Notes: a model not told the origin generated them from the letters alone. DNA of 64,000 nt from Gracilibacillus ureilyticus (GCF_900111195.1 NZ_FOGL01000001.1:1-64000), one strand, 5' to 3'; shown: positions 1 to 10,580, numbered from the stretch's first letter. Program-made: numbers and translations.

Positions 1-317
1 AAGAAACAAAAGAAAGACTTTATCAATTTTATGACCTTGTTAAAAGCTCTGGACTAAAGGAATTTGAAAAAGCAATAGAAACCTTTCGAAATTGGCAGAA
101 ACAGATTATGAACAGTTTTGGTTATGATTTACATAATGGCTTTATAGAAGGTCTTAATAACCAAACCAAGGTCATTAAGCGCAACGCATTTGGTTTTAAA
201 CGATTTGACCGATTTAGGTTAAGAGTGTTATTGCATCATCAATATAAATATATCAAATTTCGGGTCGCATAAATTAGGAGTGAGCGTCTAGCTCACCCCA
301 ACATTTGACTTAGAACC
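1..317 (+). mobile_element. 3' end of an ISL3-family insertion sequence
   Basis: The window opens inside an insertion sequence. It contains the end of a transposase frame (stop at 270-272), a short 6-bp stem (GTGAGC 280-285 / GCTCAC 291-296) and then a segment ending near 317 in TTGACTTAGAACC. That end resembles the terminal repeats of ISL3-family elements, from memory of the family. The left end lies outside the window, so neither the inverted repeat nor the 8-bp target duplication usual for ISL3 can be confirmed. The element sits just upstream of mraZ. Confidence 0.6.
3..272 (+). CDS. ISL3-family transposase, C-terminal 89 residues (partial)
   Basis: The open frame runs in from the left edge and ends at TAA 270-272. 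The translation includes FIEGLNNQTKVIKRNAFGF followed by a basic RFDRFRLRVLLHHQY tail, typical of the C-terminus of the DDE transposase of ISL3/IS1167-type elements; the Glu of IEGLNN is the likely last catalytic acid. No frameshift is visible in the part seen. The gene is cut by the window, so it may be intact upstream. Its product would cut and join the element ends. It shows no functional link to the neighbouring division genes. Confidence 0.75.
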   Translation, partial: ETKERLYQFYDLVKSSGLKEFEKAIETFRNWQKQIMNSFGYDLHNGFIEGLNNQTKVIKRNAFGFKRFDRFRLRVLLHHQYKYIKFRVA

Positions 318-447
318 TTTTTTTATTTTATAAATAATTATTCTGTTGCTATAAAAAACTATTGATAGTTTTCAACCTCATTTATTAGTTATTATGACCT
401 ATTTAATGTGACTATTTTACCAACTATTAATAATTGATAATATTTTT

Positions 448-494
448 GTGGAGAGAAGTGGGGTGTTGTGGTACGATAAGGGAAGAAAGTGGGG
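448..494 (+). promoter_or_regulatory. MraZ operator: four GTGG direct repeats
   Basis: GTGGAG (448-453), GTGGGG (458-463) and GTGGTA (468-473) are spaced exactly 10 bp apart. A fourth copy, GTGGGG (489-494), lies 21 bp further on, two helical turns. MraZ proteins are known to bind tandem GTGG[A/G]-type repeats upstream of their own gene, so this is the likely autoregulatory site of the dcw cluster. The fourth box also serves as, or overlaps, the mraZ ribosome binding site. A weak -10 candidate (GATAAT 436-441) lies just upstream. In 318-435 I see only AT-rich sequence. Confidence 0.8.
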
Positions 495-502
495 TGCACT
501 GT

Positions 503-934
503 ATGTTCATGGGTGAATTTCAACATAATATTGATGATAAAGGCCGCATAATTGTTCCCTCAAAGTTCCGTGATAACTTAGGAACTCAATTTGTGTTAAC
601 TCGCGGTTTAGATCAATGTTTGTTTGCATACCCAATGAGCGAATGGCGCCAACTTGAAGAAAAACTTAAAAAATTACCATTAACAAAAAAAGATGCTAGA
701 GCATTTACTCGTTTTTTCTTTTCTGGGGCAGTTGAATGCGAATTAGATAAACAGGGAAGAATAAACATCCCACAGACACTTAGGAAATATGCACTTATTG
801 AAAAAGAATGTTCTGTAATAGGGGTGTCGAATAGAGTCGAAATTTGGTCTGCGGATAAGTGGAGTGAATTTGTTGATGAATCAGAGGATTCCTTTGCAGA
901 ACTAGCAGAAAACTTATTGGATTTTGATTTATAA
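503..934 (+). CDS. mraZ: MraZ, transcriptional regulator of the dcw cluster
   Basis: MraZ is a nucleoid-associated DNA-binding protein that controls the division and cell-wall cluster, including its own gene. The 143-residue protein (usual length) has two AbrB/SpoVT-like half domains, each with a D-x-(K/Q)-G-R loop: DDKGR at 11-15 and DKQGR at 82-86. The frame is open further upstream to 434, but the start at ATG 503 gives the family N-terminus MFMGEF and follows a GTGGGG purine tract. It is first in the cluster and lies directly behind the GTGG repeats it is expected to bind. Confidence 0.93.
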   Translation: MFMGEFQHNIDDKGRIIVPSKFRDNLGTQFVLTRGLDQCLFAYPMSEWRQLEEKLKKLPLTKKDARAFTRFFFSGAVECELDKQGRINIPQTLRKYALIEKECSVIGVSNRVEIWSADKWSEFVDESEDSFAELAENLLDFDL

Positions 935-970
935 GAAATGACAACTATCATCAGGAAAAGAGGTGGCCTC

Positions 971-1948
971 TTGTTTGAGCATTACACAGTACTTAAGAAA
1001 GAAACTGTTGACGGGTTAAATATTAAGCCGAACGGTACATATGTTGACTGTACACTGGGAGGGGGAGGACACTCTTTATACATCCTAGAACAGTTAGATG
1101 AAAGAGGGCATTTAATTGCATTTGATCAGGATGAGACAGCATTAGCTGCAGCAAAAGAACGTCTGGATAAGTATACTGGCCAAGTCACATTTGTTAAAAG
1201 TAACTTTAGAAACATCAGGGAAGAGCTAATGAAGAAAAACATTAGCAGTGTAGATGGATTCTTGTTTGATCTGGGCGTATCTTCACCACAGCTAGATCGT
1301 GGGGAAAGAGGGTTTAGTTATCAGCATGATGCTCCATTGGATATGAGAATGGATACGGATGGACAGCTGAGTGCTTATCATGTAGTGAATGAGTGGAGCT
1401 ATGAGCAGCTTGTCTCTATATTCTTTAAGTATGGAGAAGAAAAGTTTTCGAAACAGATAGCAAGAAAAATAGAAGCAGAACGAATTCGAAAACCAATCGA
1501 GACAACCTTTCAACTAGTTGATATCATTAAGGATGCTATACCAGCACCAGCAAGAAGAAAAGGCGGGCATCCTGCCAAAAGAATTTTTCAGGCAATTCGG
1601 ATTGCAGTAAATGATGAACTAGCAGCATTTTATGATGCTATTCATCAAGCGGCAATGATGGTGAGTGTTGGAGGCAGATTATCTGTTATCACATTTCACT
1701 CATTAGAAGATCGAATATGTAAACAGGCATTTAAAAAATGGAGTACAACACCTCCGTTACCAAAAAACTTGCCGGTCATTCCGGAAGAGTTCCAACCGCC
1801 ATTTCGATTAGTTAATAGAAAGCCGATAGTTCCTTCTGAGAATGAACTGGACGAAAACCGCAGATCTCGATCAGCCAAGCTTAGAATAGCGGAAAAAGTG
1901 AAAGAGTGGAACGATACTTTTGATGAGAAGAAAGGTGGAAATGATTAA
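971..1948 (+). CDS. rsmH: 16S rRNA (cytosine-1402-N4)-methyltransferase RsmH
   Basis: RsmH (MraW) methylates N4 of C1402 in the decoding centre of 16S rRNA using S-adenosylmethionine. The SAM-binding loop [10 protein letters not shown] is at residues 26-35, and the family motif FHSLEDR is near the C-terminal third. The frame is open from 938, but TTG 971 is preferred: AGAGGTGG (959-966) is 4-5 nt upstream and the product begins MFEHYTVL like B. subtilis RsmH. This gives 325 residues. The stop overlaps the ftsL start by one base (TAATG). Confidence 0.92.
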   Translation: MFEHYTVLKKETVDGLNIKPNGTYVDCTLGGGGHSLYILEQLDERGHLIAFDQDETALAAAKERLDKYTGQVTFVKSNFRNIREELMKKNISSVDGFLFDLGVSSPQLDRGERGFSYQHDAPLDMRMDTDGQLSAYHVVNEWSYEQLVSIFFKYGEEKFSKQIARKIEAERIRKPIETTFQLVDIIKDAIPAPARRKGGHPAKRIFQAIRIAVNDELAAFYDAIHQAAMMVSVGGRLSVITFHSLEDRICKQAFKKWSTTPPLPKNLPVIPEEFQPPFRLVNRKPIVPSENELDENRRSRSAKLRIAEKVKEWNDTFDEKKGGND

Positions 1949-2331
1949 TGAGTACTCAACACGCTAGAAAATGGCAAGTACAAGAAGATTGGCACGGTAA
2001 GACTGAAGAGAAACAGAAAGTCGTAAAAAAACAAGTAGTTGTACATAAGCGTTGGGTAACACGGGGAGAGAAATTTATCTACTCCATGTTTTCATGTATT
2101 TTAATCGCTACATTTACATATCTCGTTTATTTCAGCTCTACTTTAGATCAATTAAATCGGAACATACAATCACTTGATGCAGATATATCTAATCAGCAGA
2201 CATTAAATCAAAACCTCTCTTATCAGGTGAAAGAATTAAGTCAGCCTGAGCGAATCATTGCTAATGCAAAAGAACATGGTCTGGAATTGAAAAATTCTCA
2301 AGTAAAGCAAGCAAACGAAATTACAGAATAA
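1948..2331 (+). CDS. ftsL: Cell division protein FtsL
   Basis: FtsL is a small bitopic septal protein that forms a complex with DivIB (FtsQ) and DivIC and supports the septal transpeptidase. The 127-residue product has a basic cytoplasmic N-terminus, one transmembrane segment at about 43-63 and an extracytoplasmic coiled-coil stretch (about 65-110). Sequence identity is low, as is usual for FtsL; the call rests on topology and position between rsmH and pbpB. It is translationally coupled to rsmH by a one-base overlap. Confidence 0.88.
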   Translation: MSTQHARKWQVQEDWHGKTEEKQKVVKKQVVVHKRWVTRGEKFIYSMFSCILIATFTYLVYFSSTLDQLNRNIQSLDADISNQQTLNQNLSYQVKELSQPERIIANAKEHGLELKNSQVKQANEITE

Positions 2332-2341
2332 GGTGAAAGTA

Positions 2342-4486
2342 ATGAGATTGAAGTTTGATAAGTTCTTACCTGTTTTCTGGATTGGTATTTTTGCTGTTGC
2401 TTTTTTAATTATTATCGGACGTTTCTTAGTTATACAAGTAACAGGGGAAGTTTCCGGGGTGGATATTAAAGCATTGGCTGATGAAAAGAGGACAAATGAA
2501 TATTCTATACCGGCACAGCGAGGGTCGATATTGGACAGAAACGGTATGCCGCTTGCACAGGAACATACTGTATACAGAGTATATGCTGTTCTGGATGAAA
2601 GTTATACGAGTGATCCATTAACACCAAAACATGTAACAGATGCAGGGAAAACAGCAGCAAAGTTAGCCCCGGTATTGGGGATGGAAGAAAGCGAGATATC
2701 CGCCATATTAAGTAAAGGAATGGAAAACAATAAATTCCAGGTAGAGTTTGGAAAGAACGGCAAAGAACTTACACAGCAGGAGAAGGAAGAAATTGAGTCA
2801 TTAAAACTGCCTGGTATTTATTTTGAAGAAGAAGCGATCCGTTTTTATCCAAATGGAATGTTTGCGTCACATACTTTAGGGCTGACTGATAAAAAAGAAG
2901 GTGTGATTGCCGGTATAAGTGGAGTGGAGAGCTATTATAATGATATTCTAACAGGTGTTGATGGTCACATTTCTTATCAACGGGATAAGTTTAATGTAAA
3001 GTTATTAGATCCTAAGGAGGTTGTCCAGGAACCTGAAAATGGGGATAATGTAGTGTTGACACTGGATCAGAAAATTCAGACATTACTTGAAGATTCTTTG
3101 ACTGAGGTTGTAGAACAATATAATCCAAGCCGTATTTCTGCAGTAGTTATGAACGCAAAAACCGGTGAGATCCTTGCGATGGGTAACAGGCCGAGTTATA
3201 ATCCGAATAACTTAAGTTCTGTTGAAAACTGGTATAATGATGTTATTTCCACACCTTTTGAACCAGGTTCAACAATGAAAATATTTACACTGGCAGCAGC
3301 TATTGAAGAAGGTGTCTGGAACCCGAATGATACATTCCAGTCAGGGAGTTACAAAGCAGGAGAAAACATCCAGAAAATTAACGATCATAACTGGGGGAGA
3401 GGCTGGGGAACGATTTCCTATCTGGAAGGTATCCAGAGATCTTCAAACGTGGCGGCGGCTAAACTTGCTTATGAAAAGATAGGGCCAGCAAAGTTTCTGG
3501 AATATTTGCAAGCATTTGATTTTGATACAGAAACAGGAATTGATCTATCAGGGGAAGTGGCGGGAGTAATTCAATATAATTATGCAATTGAACAAATTAC
3601 TACCTCATTTGGACAAGGAACGACCACCACACCTATGCAATTAATGAAAGCAGCTACTGCTGTTGCTAATAACGGCAAGATGTTAAAACCATATATAATT
3701 AAGGAAATTACCGATTCAGATACTGGTAAAGTACTTCAGGAAGGACAAACAGAAGTTGTTGGTGAACCTATCTCAAGTGAAACAGCAAAGGAAACATTGA
3801 GAGTTTTAGAAACTGTCATTACATCTGAAAAAGGTACCGGGTACAATAAATATAAACTGGACGGATATTCACTGGCAGGGAAAACAGGGACTGCTCAGAT
3901 TCCGAATTCTGAAACTGGCGGGTATATGACAGGACGTGAGAATTATGTATTTTCCTTCCTTGGTATGGCACCAGCCGATGATCCTGAATTAATTATGTAT
4001 GTCTCAGTGAAACAGCCGGAATTAGAAGATACGGAACCAGATTCAGCTCCAGTTTCATTTATCTTTAACAATGTGATGGAGAACAGTTTAAGGTATTTAA
4101 ATATTGAAACAGATGAGGAAAAGACACCTTCCATTCCAATTGTTCAAGTTCCGGAATGGCAAGGAAGAACTACACAGGATGTTGTTGCAAGTTTTCAAAA
4201 GTTGGGAATACCAACAGAAGTAATTGGAGACGGAGAAAATGTTGCAAGTATTAATGTTGAACAAGGTACCGAAATCACTTCACATCAGAAAGTACTTATT
4301 TTGACAGATGCACCAAAAATGCCTGATCTGACGGGATGGGCATTAAGAGACGTATTGTCATTACAAGACTTGATTGGCTTTGAAGTGAATTGGTCCGGGG
4401 AAGGATATGTTGTTACGCAGGACTTAAAACAAGGAGCTGCTATTTCGAGTGCGGATGTAGTTACAGTAGAACTATCGAGTGAGTAG
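2342..4486 (+). CDS. pbpB: Penicillin-binding protein 2B, septal transpeptidase
   Basis: PBP2B is the essential class B transpeptidase that cross-links septal peptidoglycan. From the N-terminus: membrane anchor (about 9-31), PBP dimerisation domain, transpeptidase domain and two C-terminal PASTA repeats. The active-site motifs are STMK at 310-313, SSN at 367-369 and KTG at 514-516. ATG 2342 is chosen over the in-frame GTG 2333 because AGGTGA (2331-2336) is 5 nt upstream of it; the product is then 714 residues, close to 716 in B. subtilis. It follows ftsL directly. Confidence 0.94.
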   Translation: MRLKFDKFLPVFWIGIFAVAFLIIIGRFLVIQVTGEVSGVDIKALADEKRTNEYSIPAQRGSILDRNGMPLAQEHTVYRVYAVLDESYTSDPLTPKHVTDAGKTAAKLAPVLGMEESEISAILSKGMENNKFQVEFGKNGKELTQQEKEEIESLKLPGIYFEEEAIRFYPNGMFASHTLGLTDKKEGVIAGISGVESYYNDILTGVDGHISYQRDKFNVKLLDPKEVVQEPENGDNVVLTLDQKIQTLLEDSLTEVVEQYNPSRISAVVMNAKTGEILAMGNRPSYNPNNLSSVENWYNDVISTPFEPGSTMKIFTLAAAIEEGVWNPNDTFQSGSYKAGENIQKINDHNWGRGWGTISYLEGIQRSSNVAAAKLAYEKIGPAKFLEYLQAFDFDTETGIDLSGEVAGVIQYNYAIEQITTSFGQGTTTTPMQLMKAATAVANNGKMLKPYIIKEITDSDTGKVLQEGQTEVVGEPISSETAKETLRVLETVITSEKGTGYNKYKLDGYSLAGKTGTAQIPNSETGGYMTGRENYVFSFLGMAPADDPELIMYVSVKQPELEDTEPDSAPVSFIFNNVMENSLRYLNIETDEEKTPSIPIVQVPEWQGRTTQDVVASFQKLGIPTEVIGDGENVASINVEQGTEITSHQKVLILTDAPKMPDLTGWALRDVLSLQDLIGFEVNWSGEGYVVTQDLKQGAAISSADVVTVELSSE

Positions 4487-4667
4487 ATTAACTGTTCACA
4501 GTGTTCTATTCTGTTCGGATAAATCATATATTGGGACAAATGTTTCTTTACTAAAAGTGCGGGTTTCTAAATAAAGAGAATTGAATGTTATTCAGCAAAA
4601 ATGAGCTGAGTAATTCAGTGTATCTTCTCTCAGAGTTTTAGAAACTGCATCTAAAAGGAGTTATGTT

Positions 4668-6593
4668 ATGAAACGGGTCACCAATATGATTATCCAGAAG
4701 AGAATTGTCACTGTGTTTCTTTTTGCCTTTATTGTGATCGGGATTATTATCTTCAGATTAGGTTATGTTCAATTAATATGGTCAGACTTCTTAATTGGAC
4801 AAGCGGAAGCTTTATGGAGCAGAGACATAGTTTTTGAACCGGAAAGAGGAAAAATTGTTGATCGAAATGGAGAAGTGCTTGCAGAAAATATATCTGCTCC
4901 TACTGTAATGGTGGTCCCAAGACAAGTGACATCACCAGAATCTACTGCAAACGCGCTTTCAGAAGCGCTTGAAATGTCTTATAATGATGCTTTGGAAGCA
5001 ATCCAAAAAAATGAAAGAATAGTAATTTTGCAGCCTGAAGGTAGAAAGATCTCAGAGGAGAAAGCAATTGCTGTCCAAAATTTGAATCTGGATGGTGTAT
5101 ATATTGCAGAAGATTCTGTAAGATACTATCCGAATGGAGCTTACCTTTCCCATGTGCTCGGATTTAGCGGGATTGATAATCAGGGATTAACAGGATTAGA
5201 GTTATCTTATGATGAGCAACTGAGCGGGACAGAAGGAAGTTTATCATTTTACAGTGATGCGAAAGGGAAAAAATTAGCACAAAAAGCAGATAAGTATACA
5301 CCTCCTAAAGATGGAATGAATCTCCAATTAACTATTGACCATCAAGTACAGACGATTATAGAGCGGGAGTTAGATATTGCTGTAGAAAAATATAATCCGG
5401 ACGGCGCAGTTGCTATTGCAGTGAACCCGAACGATGGCAGTGTATTGGGTATGTCATCAAGACCAACATTTGATCCGGCGAACTATCAGGAAATAGATGC
5501 AGAAGTTTATAACCGGAATCTGCCTATCTGGAGTACATATGAACCTGGCTCCACGTTTAAGATCATTACTCTTGCCGCAGCGTTGGAAGAAAACAAGGTT
5601 GATTTGCTGGAGGATGAGTATGTCGATGATGGATCAATTGAGGTAGGTGGTACACACTTACATTGCTGGAAGAGTGGCGGCCACGGACATCAAACTTTTC
5701 TGGAAGTTGTGCAGAACTCATGCAACCCAGGATTCATCGTATTAGGGCAGAAATTAGGGAAAGAAAAATTATTTTCATATATTGAAAATTTTGGTTTTGG
5801 CTCGAAAACGGGCATTGATTTGCAAGGTGAAGCGAATGGTATCTTATTCAACCTTGACAATGTAGGACCAGTAGAATTAGCTACGACATCGTTTGGTCAG
5901 GGTGTTTCCGTCACCCCAATCCAGCAGGTTATGGCAGTATCCGCGGCAGTAAATGGGGGTTATCTATACGAACCATACATTGTGCAGGCATTACAGGATC
6001 CACTTACGGGTAAAGTGATCGACGAGAAACAACCTGTCATGAAACGAAGGGTTATATCCAAAGATACTTCTGAACAAGTTAGAGATGCTCTTGAACATGT
6101 TGTGGCACTTGGGACAGGGCGAAATGCATATGTAGAAGGTTACCGTGTTGGTGGTAAAACCGGGACTGCCCAGAAGGTTGGTGAAGACGGGCGATATATG
6201 GAAAATAATTATATTGTCTCATTTATCGGCTTTGCACCAGCAAATGATCCTGAAATTGTTGTATACGTTGCTGTAGACAATCCAAAGGGAACGGTCCAAT
6301 TTGGCGGTACAGTTGCGGCTCCAATTGTTGGAACAATTATGGAAGATAGTTTGCGTGCACTAGGTGTGGAGAAACAAGAAGGTGGAATTGAAAAAACTTA
6401 TCAATGGCCGGATACACCAACTGTAGAAGTGCCTAATCTGATTGGACTCACTAAAAGTGATCTGCCAGAGTATATGATCTCCTTAAAGATTGAAACATTA
6501 GGTGAGGGAGATTATATTATTGACCAGGCACCTTCAGCGGGTGAGAAAGTGGAAGAAGGAAGTGAAATCAGATTAGTGTTAGGCAATAAATAG
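4668..6593 (+). CDS. spoVD: SpoVD, sporulation-specific class B penicillin-binding protein
   Basis: SpoVD cross-links spore cortex peptidoglycan in the mother-cell-derived outer forespore membrane, working with SpoVE. The 641-residue protein has an N-terminal membrane anchor (about 10-32), a dimerisation domain, a transpeptidase domain with STFK at 295-298, SCN at 351-353 and KTG at 497-499, and one PASTA repeat at the C-terminus. Cys333 and Cys352 match the redox pair of B. subtilis SpoVD that is reduced by StoA. ATG 4668 follows AAAGGAG. One PASTA repeat plus the cysteine pair separates it from the neighbouring PBP2B. Confidence 0.93.
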   Translation: MKRVTNMIIQKRIVTVFLFAFIVIGIIIFRLGYVQLIWSDFLIGQAEALWSRDIVFEPERGKIVDRNGEVLAENISAPTVMVVPRQVTSPESTANALSEALEMSYNDALEAIQKNERIVILQPEGRKISEEKAIAVQNLNLDGVYIAEDSVRYYPNGAYLSHVLGFSGIDNQGLTGLELSYDEQLSGTEGSLSFYSDAKGKKLAQKADKYTPPKDGMNLQLTIDHQVQTIIERELDIAVEKYNPDGAVAIAVNPNDGSVLGMSSRPTFDPANYQEIDAEVYNRNLPIWSTYEPGSTFKIITLAAALEENKVDLLEDEYVDDGSIEVGGTHLHCWKSGGHGHQTFLEVVQNSCNPGFIVLGQKLGKEKLFSYIENFGFGSKTGIDLQGEANGILFNLDNVGPVELATTSFGQGVSVTPIQQVMAVSAAVNGGYLYEPYIVQALQDPLTGKVIDEKQPVMKRRVISKDTSEQVRDALEHVVALGTGRNAYVEGYRVGGKTGTAQKVGEDGRYMENNYIVSFIGFAPANDPEIVVYVAVDNPKGTVQFGGTVAAPIVGTIMEDSLRALGVEKQEGGIEKTYQWPDTPTVEVPNLIGLTKSDLPEYMISLKIETLGEGDYIIDQAPSAGEKVEEGSEIRLVLGNK

Positions 6594-6692
6594 TTAGAAA
6601 GATTTATCGATATGTTGGTACACATTTGATATAATAGGATAGTTGTGAAAGCAGATAATAAAAGTGAAAGCAGAAAGTACAGGTGATGAGGT

Positions 6693-8150
6693 ATGAAAAA
6701 ATTAAAAAACTTAATTGAACACATTCCGAATTCCCGACTGGATTCAGCATGTGATGATATTATAATAACTAGTATTGAAAAGGATCACCGAGAAGTGAAA
6801 CAAGGCTCCTTATTTGTTTGTATAAAGGGTTTTACGGTAGATGGCCATGAATATGCAGAAGCTGCATATAAAAATGGAGCAGCAGCGATTCTTGCAGAAA
6901 GAGAGCTGGACTTGGAAGCTCCGGTTATTACTGTGAAAAATACCTCACATGTGTTACCGATCATTGCAAATGCTTTTTTTGATTCCCCAACTGAACAGTT
7001 TCCGCTTATCGGTGTAACAGGAACAAATGGAAAAACATCTGTTACCCATTTAATTGATGAAATGTTTAAAGCGGCTAGACAAAAAACCGGTCTTATAGGA
7101 ACGATTGAAATGAGAATCAATGATCAGGTAACACCAGTGAAAAATACGACTCCTGACGCATTATTCCTTCAAAAAAGCTTTAAACAGATGGCAGATGAGC
7201 GAGTGAATGCAGCCATAATGGAAGTTTCTTCCCACGCTCTCGACCAGGGCAGAGTTCATGGGTGTAATTTTGATATAGCAGTCTTTACCAATCTGTCTCA
7301 GGATCACTTAGATTACCACCCATCAATGGACCATTACTTATTTGCTAAGAGTTTGTTATTTGCTCAGCTTGGAAATGACTATAACAGAAAGAAATATGCC
7401 ATTGTAAATATAGATGATCCCAGCAGTGAATTTATTATACGGGCAACTTCCCAGCCTGTAATCACTTACGGGTTAACAGACAAAGCTGATTTCTATGCAT
7501 CTAATATTGCTTTAAATGCTGATGGAGTTTGTTTTGAACTCCATACACCTTTACACGACGTGAAAATTAACAGTAATTTAATGGGATTATTTAGTGTTTA
7601 TAATATGCTAGCAGCCACTGCAGCTGCATATTATTGTAATATTGAACTAACTGTTATAGAAAAAGTGTTAAACAATACGACAGGTGTTAGAGGAAGGTTT
7701 CAGCCCGTTGCAAATGACCGCGGAATTGGAGTAATTGTAGACTATGCGCATACACCGGACTCCCTGGAAAATGTACTTCAGACAGTACAAAAATTTTGTA
7801 AAGGTAAAGTATACGTTGTAGTCGGCTGTGGGGGAGATCGTGATAAATCAAAACGTCCACAGATGGCTAAAATCGCATGCCAAAATGCTGACAAAGCAAT
7901 ATTTACTTCAGATAATCCACGCTCTGAATCACCTGGTGCAATTATTGATGATATGATAAACGAACTGGAAGCAGATAATTTTGAAGTTGTCATTGATCGA
8001 AAGGAAGCTATAAGGTTGGCAATTAATGAATCGAAGAAAAGTGATGTTATCCTGATAGCTGGAAAAGGTCACGAAACCTATCAAATTATCGGTGATCAAG
8101 TTTTAGAATTTGATGATGTCAAAGTAGCGAAACAGCTATTGGAAGATTAA
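6693..8150 (+). CDS. murE: UDP-MurNAc-L-Ala-D-Glu:meso-diaminopimelate ligase
   Basis: MurE adds the third stem-peptide residue to the cytoplasmic peptidoglycan precursor, using ATP. The 485-residue protein has the three Mur-ligase domains; the ATP loop [10 protein letters not shown] is at 107-116. DNPR at 407-410 is the meso-diaminopimelate selectivity motif (lysine-adding enzymes differ there), so the wall is of the A1-gamma, mDAP type. The gap from spoVD is 99 bases, and the start follows AGGTGATGAGGT. murF is not adjacent, as in B. subtilis. Confidence 0.96.
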   Translation: MKKLKNLIEHIPNSRLDSACDDIIITSIEKDHREVKQGSLFVCIKGFTVDGHEYAEAAYKNGAAAILAERELDLEAPVITVKNTSHVLPIIANAFFDSPTEQFPLIGVTGTNGKTSVTHLIDEMFKAARQKTGLIGTIEMRINDQVTPVKNTTPDALFLQKSFKQMADERVNAAIMEVSSHALDQGRVHGCNFDIAVFTNLSQDHLDYHPSMDHYLFAKSLLFAQLGNDYNRKKYAIVNIDDPSSEFIIRATSQPVITYGLTDKADFYASNIALNADGVCFELHTPLHDVKINSNLMGLFSVYNMLAATAAAYYCNIELTVIEKVLNNTTGVRGRFQPVANDRGIGVIVDYAHTPDSLENVLQTVQKFCKGKVYVVVGCGGDRDKSKRPQMAKIACQNADKAIFTSDNPRSESPGAIIDDMINELEADNFEVVIDRKEAIRLAINESKKSDVILIAGKGHETYQIIGDQVLEFDDVKVAKQLLED

Positions 8151-8190
8151 GACCATTTATGGATATGTAAGAAGATTGGAGAGGACATTT

Positions 8191-9177
8191 ATGAGTCAAT
8201 ACACTTTTTTAATAACAATAGCCATTGCATTCTTAATAACCGTCTTACTATCCCCAATTTTTATTCCTTTTCTTAAAAGATTGAAATTTGGACAGAGTAT
8301 ACGTGAAGAAGGCCCGAAGTCCCATCAGAAAAAATCCGGCACCCCGACAATGGGCGGCCTAATGATAATACTTAGTATTGCGATTACAAGCATTATCGTT
8401 ATTGCAAAAGTAAATGGCGGGATTTTAAATTATGAAGTCTGGTTGCTTCTCTTAGTTTTGTTAGGTTTCGGTTTATTAGGCTTTTTAGACGATTTTATTA
8501 AAGTTGTAATGAAACGGAATCTAGGTTTAAATTCAAAACAGAAACTGCTCGGACAAATTATTATTTCAATTATTTTCTATATTGTGTTAAAACAACAGCA
8601 ATTTGATACGAGTATTGCCATACCCGGTACTGAATGGAAATTTGAGTTGGGATGGTTTTATGCAGTTTTTATTATAGTAATGTTAGTAGGTGCATCAAAT
8701 GCAGTTAATTTGACGGATGGACTAGACGGACTACTGGCAGGAACTGCAGCAATTGCGTTTGGAGCTTTTGCTATCTTGGCATGGTACGGGTTACCAAATT
8801 TGAATATTACTTTATTTTCATTAAGCGTTGTCGGTGCACTATTAGGTTTCTTAGTCTTTAATGCACACCCGGCAAAAGTTTTTATGGGCGATACAGGTTC
8901 CCTAGCCCTGGGTGGAACCATTGGAGCGATAGCTATTTTATTAAAATTAGAAATATTATTAGTAATTATAGGCGGAGTTTTTGTAATTGAAACATTGTCA
9001 GTAATCATTCAGGTCATTTCATTTAAAACTACTGGTAAGAGAGTTTTCCGAATGAGCCCTTTACATCATCATTATGAGTTAAAAGGATGGAGCGAATGGC
9101 GGGTCGTAACTACTTTTTGGCTGATTGGAGTCTTATTCGCAATTTTAGGAATATATATTGAGGTGTTGTCAGCATGA
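8191..9177 (+). CDS. mraY: Phospho-MurNAc-pentapeptide translocase MraY
   Basis: MraY transfers phospho-MurNAc-pentapeptide to undecaprenyl phosphate, making lipid I at the inner face of the membrane. The 328-residue polytopic protein (about ten membrane segments) shows the family motifs FLDDF with the catalytic Asp pair at about 100-101, NLTDGLDGL and the HHHYE loop near the C-terminus. ATG 8191 is used, preceded by GGAGAGG (8178-8184), rather than TTG 8176. The stop overlaps murD by 4 bases (ATGA), so the two are coupled. Confidence 0.96.
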   Translation: MSQYTFLITIAIAFLITVLLSPIFIPFLKRLKFGQSIREEGPKSHQKKSGTPTMGGLMIILSIAITSIIVIAKVNGGILNYEVWLLLLVLLGFGLLGFLDDFIKVVMKRNLGLNSKQKLLGQIIISIIFYIVLKQQQFDTSIAIPGTEWKFELGWFYAVFIIVMLVGASNAVNLTDGLDGLLAGTAAIAFGAFAILAWYGLPNLNITLFSLSVVGALLGFLVFNAHPAKVFMGDTGSLALGGTIGAIAILLKLEILLVIIGGVFVIETLSVIIQVISFKTTGKRVFRMSPLHHHYELKGWSEWRVVTTFWLIGVLFAILGIYIEVLSA

Positions 9178-10520
9178 GAAAACTAAAGAACTTTCCATAT
9201 AAAAATATACTAGTATTAGGATTAGCCAAAAGCGGGACCGCCGTGAGTAAAATTTTGTACCGCAACGAAAGAAACGTTATTGTGAATGATCTTAAATCCG
9301 GTACACAGGATCCGCATGTAACAGAACTAAAAAATATGGGTATCCCTGTCATCATAGGTGAGCATCCTTTATCACTGCTTGATGGAATTGATGTAATCAT
9401 AAAAAATCCAGGGATTCCTTATGATAATATTATGCTCAAAGAAGCGATCCAGCAGGGGATTCCAATTATTACAGAGATAGAATTACTTCATTATTTTGAT
9501 ATTAATAGACTTGTAGGTATTACAGGATCAAATGGAAAAACAACAACAACCACTTTAATTTATGAAATGTACAGGCAAGCACATGTCCCAGTAAAGATTG
9601 CTGGAAATATTGGGCATGTTGCATCAGAAGTAGCAGAAGGAACAGATGATGAAAGTACAATGGTAGTTGAATTGTCATCCTTTCAATTACAGGGAACTAG
9701 AAAATTCAAACCCTCTGTATCAGTTTTGTTGAATATTTTTGAGGCACACTTGGATTTTCATGAGAATCTGGAAAATTACCAAAATGCAAAAGCGCACATC
9801 TTTCAAAATCAAACCTCTGAAGACTTCCTTGTATACAACGCTGATGATGAGAGAGTTAGCGAACTAGTTAAAAGTGCAAAAAGCAGTTTAGTTCCTTTCA
9901 GCAGAGTAAAGAAACTGAAAAATGGGGCTTTTATTGACCAGGAAGCGATCTTTTTTGAAGATGAAAAAGTAATGAATGTGAGAGAAATCGCACTTGTAGG
10001 CTCCCACAACCTTGAAAATATACTTGCAGCTGTTGCAGTTGCAAAAATAGCGGGGATCCCGTCATCAGCGGTTAAATCGGTGTTAACTAGATTTACTGGT
10101 GTTTCCCACAGGTTACAGTTTGTAGCAAATGTGAATGAGCGTGTATTCTTTAATGATTCAAAAGCTACTAATATTCTCGCAACATCCAAGGCTTTGCAGT
10201 CTTTTGATCAGCCTGTCATCCTACTTGCAGGTGGATTGGACCGGGGAAATGAATTTGATGAATTACTGCCACATTTAAATAATGTGAAAGCATTAGTCTT
10301 ATTTGGTGAAACTGCTGAAAAATTATCTCGACTTGGTATGGATGCTGGTATTTCTTCCATTACAGTAGTAGAAAATATGTCTGAAGCTGTCCGTAAATCT
10401 TATCAGTTGTCAGAGGAAGGAGATGTTATTCTCCTGTCACCAGCATGTGCAAGTTGGGATCAATATAAAACTTTTGAAGAGAGAGGAAACATGTTTATGG
10501 AGTCTGTGCATAGATTATAG
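9174..10520 (+). CDS. murD: UDP-MurNAc-L-alanine:D-glutamate ligase
   Basis: MurD adds D-glutamate to UDP-MurNAc-L-Ala in the cytoplasm, using ATP. The 448-residue product has an N-terminal Rossmann-like domain (LGLAKSG), the ATP loop ITGSNGKTT and the C-terminal ligase domain with FNDSKATN. It overlaps mraY by 4 bases. Behind it lies a hairpin region before spoVE. Confidence 0.95.
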   Translation: MRKLKNFPYKNILVLGLAKSGTAVSKILYRNERNVIVNDLKSGTQDPHVTELKNMGIPVIIGEHPLSLLDGIDVIIKNPGIPYDNIMLKEAIQQGIPIITEIELLHYFDINRLVGITGSNGKTTTTTLIYEMYRQAHVPVKIAGNIGHVASEVAEGTDDESTMVVELSSFQLQGTRKFKPSVSVLLNIFEAHLDFHENLENYQNAKAHIFQNQTSEDFLVYNADDERVSELVKSAKSSLVPFSRVKKLKNGAFIDQEAIFFEDEKVMNVREIALVGSHNLENILAAVAVAKIAGIPSSAVKSVLTRFTGVSHRLQFVANVNERVFFNDSKATNILATSKALQSFDQPVILLAGGLDRGNEFDELLPHLNNVKALVLFGETAEKLSRLGMDAGISSITVVENMSEAVRKSYQLSEEGDVILLSPACASWDQYKTFEERGNMFMESVHRL

Positions 10521-10580
10521 TAGGGGCTTGTCTGCTATGTTCTCTGAACAGATGAAAGTAAATCTAATAAATAATTAGGC

